From Paenibacillus tianjinensis (GTDB lineage: Bacteria; Bacillota; Bacilli; Paenibacillales; Paenibacillaceae): a DNA stretch of 64,000 bases. Where the stretch lies: positions 4,030,001 to 4,094,000 of the forward strand of contig NZ_CP070969.1 of the NCBI RefSeq assembly GCF_017086365.1, given 5' to 3'. Position numbers and translations under genes: made by a program. The notes under the pieces are model-generated. The model worked only from the letters and a program-made list of their open reading frames with translations, was not told the origin of the DNA and ran no database searches. Shown piece by piece: positions 60,642 through 64,000 of this stretch (positions within the stretch are counted from its first letter, which is position 1; each line of letters opens with the position of its first letter).

Positions 60642-63600
60642 TTACTGGTTCCGGTTCCTTCTGAATACCCGGTTTAGTATAAACCCGACTACAATCAGCC
60701 CAAGCCCTGCCAGATAAATCGGCATTGGACTGCTCTCGCCCGTCTGTGGCAGCCTGCCGCCGCTTGCCGGATCAGTCACCGTTCCCTTTGGAATATCATC
60801 TTCATCGATATCGACTTCCCCAAGCGGGATATCGTCATCGATAACTGTTTCATCCGGAGCTGCCGTTGCAGTTGCCGGCGGTGTTGACGGTCCAGCTGAG
60901 ACTACCGGTGTTATCGCCGGCCCGCCAGGGATGGCATCATCATCAATAATCACTCCCGGAATCGGGGAGCTGGTTGGGAAAGGCGTGCCCCCCGGAAGCG
61001 CAGGTGATGGTGAAGCTGCTGCAGACGTTGTGGGTGCAGGTGAAACCTCTGCAGACGTTGTCGGTGCCGGAGAAACCACCGGCGATGCGGTTGCCGATGG
61101 AGACTCTGTCGGCGTTGTTGACGCTGTCGGTGCTGCAGTTGGTGTAGCAGTCGGCACTACTGGTGTATTGTACACCGTCAGATTGACGCCAGCGACGGAA
61201 CTAATTGTAACAGGATACTCTCTTATATCCAGTACATATCCGCTCGGGGCTGCAGTCTCAATCAGGATGTAGCTGCCCAGCCAGATATTATTGAATACTG
61301 CAGTGCCTGCCGCATCTGTTGTACGGGTGTTGACCAGGACCCGTTCTGTGCCGTTAAGCCGGTACAGCTCAAATGTAGCACCTTCAAGCACCTTTTGGCT
61401 GTTCTGTGCATCCAGCTTTTTGACGGTCAGCATACCTTTAACTCCGCTGCCTGTGCCTGAACCGCTGGAGACACCAACGATCACTTCTGTAGTCGTAGCC
61501 TTCTCAATCAGGACGTTGTTATTTCCGCTGAATTTCACCTCGTTTACCAGCTTGTCGCCAGTATTCGCCACAATCAGTGACTGGTATTCCAGTACATAAG
61601 CGTAGTCGATAGCCGAAGTAAAGCTTAATTCGAAGCTTTGTTTGCCATCAGCATCAGCAATCACTTTCAGGGTATAGTCAGTACCTTTTGTTAATTCGGC
61701 ACTGCTTTTCGTTACATCCCCGTTTGCTGCTACCACAGTACGATAGAGATGGAAGGAGTCCGGCAGCAGTATTTGATTCGTGCTTGGTGTATCTGTGATT
61801 TTAGCATCCTTCACATGGGACTGGGTCCGGTTAATGGCGATACTCCAATTCACTTTATCACCATTTTGCAGGCCGCTCTTGAATACATACTCACCGCCAT
61901 GCGGAATGTTCACGGAAGCGGTCAAATCTTTGGATTTTCTCGTAGTATAATCCAGCAATTGGGCTGTATTGACAACAGTGCTGTCAATCAGCTGTCCTGC
62001 AAGGCTGGTTTTAAAGACAACAAAATACGGTTTATTGATGCTGTCCGTAAATACAAACCTGTACTCATTGCCGTTGTTGACCCGGTAACTATAGGCGTCT
62101 GGGGCCAATTCATTCCCTTTCGTATAGTCACCGTTGGCATTCAGATTCATCTTATACACCTTGAGTGATCCTGGAACCAGTGTCTGCCCGGCTGTCAGAA
62201 TGTCCGAAACAACAGGCTCTATTACCGCAATACTCGTATAATTGACACCTATAGTCCAGGTTATTTCTTTGGTTGCCGCATCATAAACTCCGCTCTTGAA
62301 TCCGTTGTTCTTATACTCTGGGCGGGGAATAAACAATCCGTTCGCACTGGCCGTCCGTTTGCCTTCAATATCCTTCCAATCGACCGTAGCCGTGTTGAGG
62401 AAGTTATCGGCATTCCCCATCAGCGAGGCACTGCTGAATTGTGTAGTATAGCCGATCGTATAAGTACCGGTAATCGTTGATTTAAATATCACCTTAAATC
62501 CGGTATTCCATCCGGCATGCGGCGCACTAGATTCATTATAGTCCAGCGTATAGGCCGAGTTATCAAGCACCGCTCCGCTGCTATTTCGCACAACCAGTGA
62601 ACCCGGTATAAACTTTAATCCGCCCTGCGGGAAGGTATCCGTCAGTACAACTTCCTTCATCGGATAATTGTCACCGTTCAGAGTGATCTTCCAGTTTACC
62701 GTCTGTTTCGAATAATCCACTCCGGACAGCGTTTTATAAATAATAGCCGGACGAATCAATTGAGTAGCTGAAACGCTGTAGGTACTGTCTGATACTGTGT
62801 TGGTAATTGTAGTATCTTTATATACCCGGCCCTGTGCCTCAGTCTTATACTCAATAAGGTAAGCGGAGGATATGCCGTTCAGGAACTCCAGTTTGAAGCC
62901 CGCCTTCTCTACTCCGATAATACCGGTTAGCGTATAGTCCACATTCTCCGCCAGAGCCGTACCCTTCGTAGCTTTTCCCGTAGAATCAAGTGTTACCGGA
63001 TATACCGTAACCGAGTCGGTTATCAGCCGCTGTGAATCATCGAATAGATCTGTCAGCACAGCACTCTGCTGCGGGATAACCCTCTTGTTATAATTGTATT
63101 CGATCGCCCAAGTGGTAATATGCTTACCCCATTCGTAATTGAGCGCCTTTTTGTTCAGGCTTCCGCCACGCTGCACAGCAACTGTTGCTGATGCGCTGAC
63201 AGGATCACGTCCGTCTCCGGTAAATGTAGCCGTGTTAGTGTAGCTGGCTTCGTCACCTGTAATTCCAGTGGAGTAGGCGATCCGGTATGCTCCGTTTAGC
63301 ACGGAATCCGTGAAACGGACGATCAGCGTGCCCCCGGTTACCTCAGCACTGTATCTGCTGGTATCAATCAAGTTACCCTGCAGGACTGTTCCATCCAGCT
63401 GTACGTTCAGCTGATAGACAGCGAGGGTAACCGTACTATCCAACGACAGTCCAGCAGGAATAGGATCGGTAACCACGGCATTCTGAACGGATTCCAGTTT
63501 CTTGTTCACATCGACTGTCCAATCGATATGGTCCGCGTTGAAGCCGCTGGACACACCATTCTTGGCAATGGTAGAACTGACCTCCGGCCTGAATTGCACC

Positions 63601-64000
63601 GTCACAGTCTGTATGCCTCCCTCAACCGGGAACAAAATCTGCTCGACCGTACTGCCGTTCAATTGGGTGCGGTCAAATTTTGTATTAACCCGCAGCGTCC
63701 CATGGACATTGCCATGATTCTCAATGTAATTATTGAAGGTCATGACCACCTGATGTGTGGATTGGCTGATCGTAAAATCACCGACCTGCCCATCATCCGA
63801 CACTAGCGCTCCGCTGATGTCATTGAACAGCTGAAACTGTCCGGGAAGCTGGAAGGTAAAGGTATCTCCGGCAGTGTAGCTGTGTCCGTCCGGAAGTGCC
63901 CAGGTATAATCCAAGGTTACCTTGGAATTAACATCATACACACTGTCCGTAACTGTGTTTCCGTCCGGCCCGTAGACTGCCATAGAAACACTGGTAATGA
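60642..64000 (-). CDS. LPXTG-anchored adhesin with repeated collagen-binding-type domains, 5' end outside the window
   Basis: The frame remains open at the right edge (ITSVSMAVYGPDG), so at least the signal peptide is missing; over 1115 residues are visible. Several repeats of about 120-140 residues share a pattern of INGVDY..VNWKI/ITLNGDNYPMK...VLTDTFPQG, as in SdrG/collagen-binding stalks. A Cna_B domain follows (GATFELYRLNGTERVL, NIWLGSYILIETAAPSGYVL). Then a Pro/Thr/Ser repeat (SPAPTTSAEVSPAPTTSAAA), an acidic linker, and the sorting signal LPQTGESSP, membrane span and RRNRNQ tail. Cell-wall attached by sortase. Confidence 0.85.
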   Translation of the reverse strand, partial: ITSVSMAVYGPDGNTVTDSVYDVNSKVTLDYTWALPDGHSYTAGDTFTFQLPGQFQLFNDISGALVSDDGQVGDFTISQSTHQVVMTFNNYIENHGNVHGTLRVNTKFDRTQLNGSTVEQILFPVEGGIQTVTVQFRPEVSSTIAKNGVSSGFNADHIDWTVDVNKKLESVQNAVVTDPIPAGLSLDSTVTLAVYQLNVQLDGTVLQGNLIDTSRYSAEVTGGTLIVRFTDSVLNGAYRIAYSTGITGDEASYTNTATFTGDGRDPVSASATVAVQRGGSLNKKALNYEWGKHITTWAIEYNYNKRVIPQQSAVLTDLFDDSQRLITDSVTVYPVTLDSTGKATKGTALAENVDYTLTGIIGVEKAGFKLEFLNGISSAYLIEYKTEAQGRVYKDTTITNTVSDSTYSVSATQLIRPAIIYKTLSGVDYSKQTVNWKITLNGDNYPMKEVVLTDTFPQGGLKFIPGSLVVRNSSGAVLDNSAYTLDYNESSAPHAGWNTGFKVIFKSTITGTYTIGYTTQFSSASLMGNADNFLNTATVDWKDIEGKRTASANGLFIPRPEYKNNGFKSGVYDAATKEITWTIGVNYTSIAVIEPVVSDILTAGQTLVPGSLKVYKMNLNANGDYTKGNELAPDAYSYRVNNGNEYRFVFTDSINKPYFVVFKTSLAGQLIDSTVVNTAQLLDYTTRKSKDLTASVNIPHGGEYVFKSGLQNGDKVNWSIAINRTQSHVKDAKITDTPSTNQILLPDSFHLYRTVVAANGDVTKSSAELTKGTDYTLKVIADADGKQSFELSFTSAIDYAYVLEYQSLIVANTGDKLVNEVKFSGNNNVLIEKATTTEVIVGVSSGSGTGSGVKGMLTVKKLDAQNSQKVLEGATFELYRLNGTERVLVNTRTTDAAGTAVFNNIWLGSYILIETAAPSGYVLDIREYPVTISSVAGVNLTVYNTPVVPTATPTAAPTASTTPTESPSATASPVVSPAPTTSAEVSPAPTTSAAASPSPALPGGTPFPTSSPIPGVIIDDDAIPGGPAITPVVSAGPSTPPATATAAPDETVIDDDIPLGEVDIDEDDIPKGTVTDPASGGRLPQTGESSPMPIYLAGLGLIVVGFILNRVFRRNRNQ

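Noticed and set aside
60931..61272. Plus-strand frame rich in Val/Gly/Ala
   Set aside because: It is the antisense of the Pro/Thr/Ser repeat linker of the surface protein.
1..64000. tRNA or rRNA genes
   Set aside because: None was recognised; the attachment site is a riboswitch, not a tRNA.

Overview
The window is a Paenibacillus-like (Firmicutes, Bacillales) chromosome segment interrupted by an AT-rich prophage of about 50 kb. Host assignment rests on gene content and order: a riboflavin operon behind an FMN riboswitch (ribD-ribE-ribBA-ribH), then scpA-scpB, a DUF2953 gene and ytfJ on one side, and mscL, an HTH/TPR regulator, an MFS exporter and an LPXTG surface protein on the other. No species can be named from this alone.

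Layout. 1-7205: host genes, all on the minus strand, ending at the 5' strand of the FMN riboswitch. 7191-57197: prophage, bounded by a 15-bp direct repeat that lies inside the riboswitch P1 region. 57198-64000: host genes; the last surface-protein gene runs off the right edge.

The prophage resembles the SPbeta group in content and order. Reading the minus strand from right to left: a tyrosine integrase on the plus strand beside attR; a cargo/early region (55.8-49 kb) with a zinc metallopeptidase-GNAT-membrane protein operon, several unknown small genes and a small Xre regulator; a 1.7-kb non-coding stretch with iterons, a long palindrome and a pair of tiny paralogous genes; a lysogeny-type module (an intact tyrosine recombinase facing a DGxHR protein and a recombinase-fold protein lacking the catalytic Arg); a primase-like protein; a single-polypeptide RNA polymerase with a DxDGD catalytic motif (YonO-like); then packaging, head and tail genes down to a 2056-aa tape measure. 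Left of it lie a MazF-like gene, a run of small genes, a lone fragment-like relative of the tape measure, a tail fibre whose N-terminus looks like a proteasome/HslV protease, a secreted cargo protein, and a small excisionase-like gene beside attL.

Regulation is unusually visible. (i) An 11-12 base motif, rTAAATATAAt read on the minus strand, sits just upstream of the ribosome-binding site of many phage genes, including the RNA polymerase gene itself, and is a good candidate promoter for that enzyme. (ii) A 14-bp palindrome AGTNACTAGTNACT lies inside the 17-bp spacer of four early promoters (one copy imperfect) and is a candidate lysogeny operator. (iii) Four phage genes have no ATG, GTG or TTG at the place where coding begins and the ribosome-binding site sits, but do have AUU or AUA.

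No endolysin, typical holin, baseplate gene set, DNA polymerase or replicative helicase was recognised, so the element may be defective, rearranged, or reliant on very divergent genes. All coordinates come from reading the sequence; no database search was possible.
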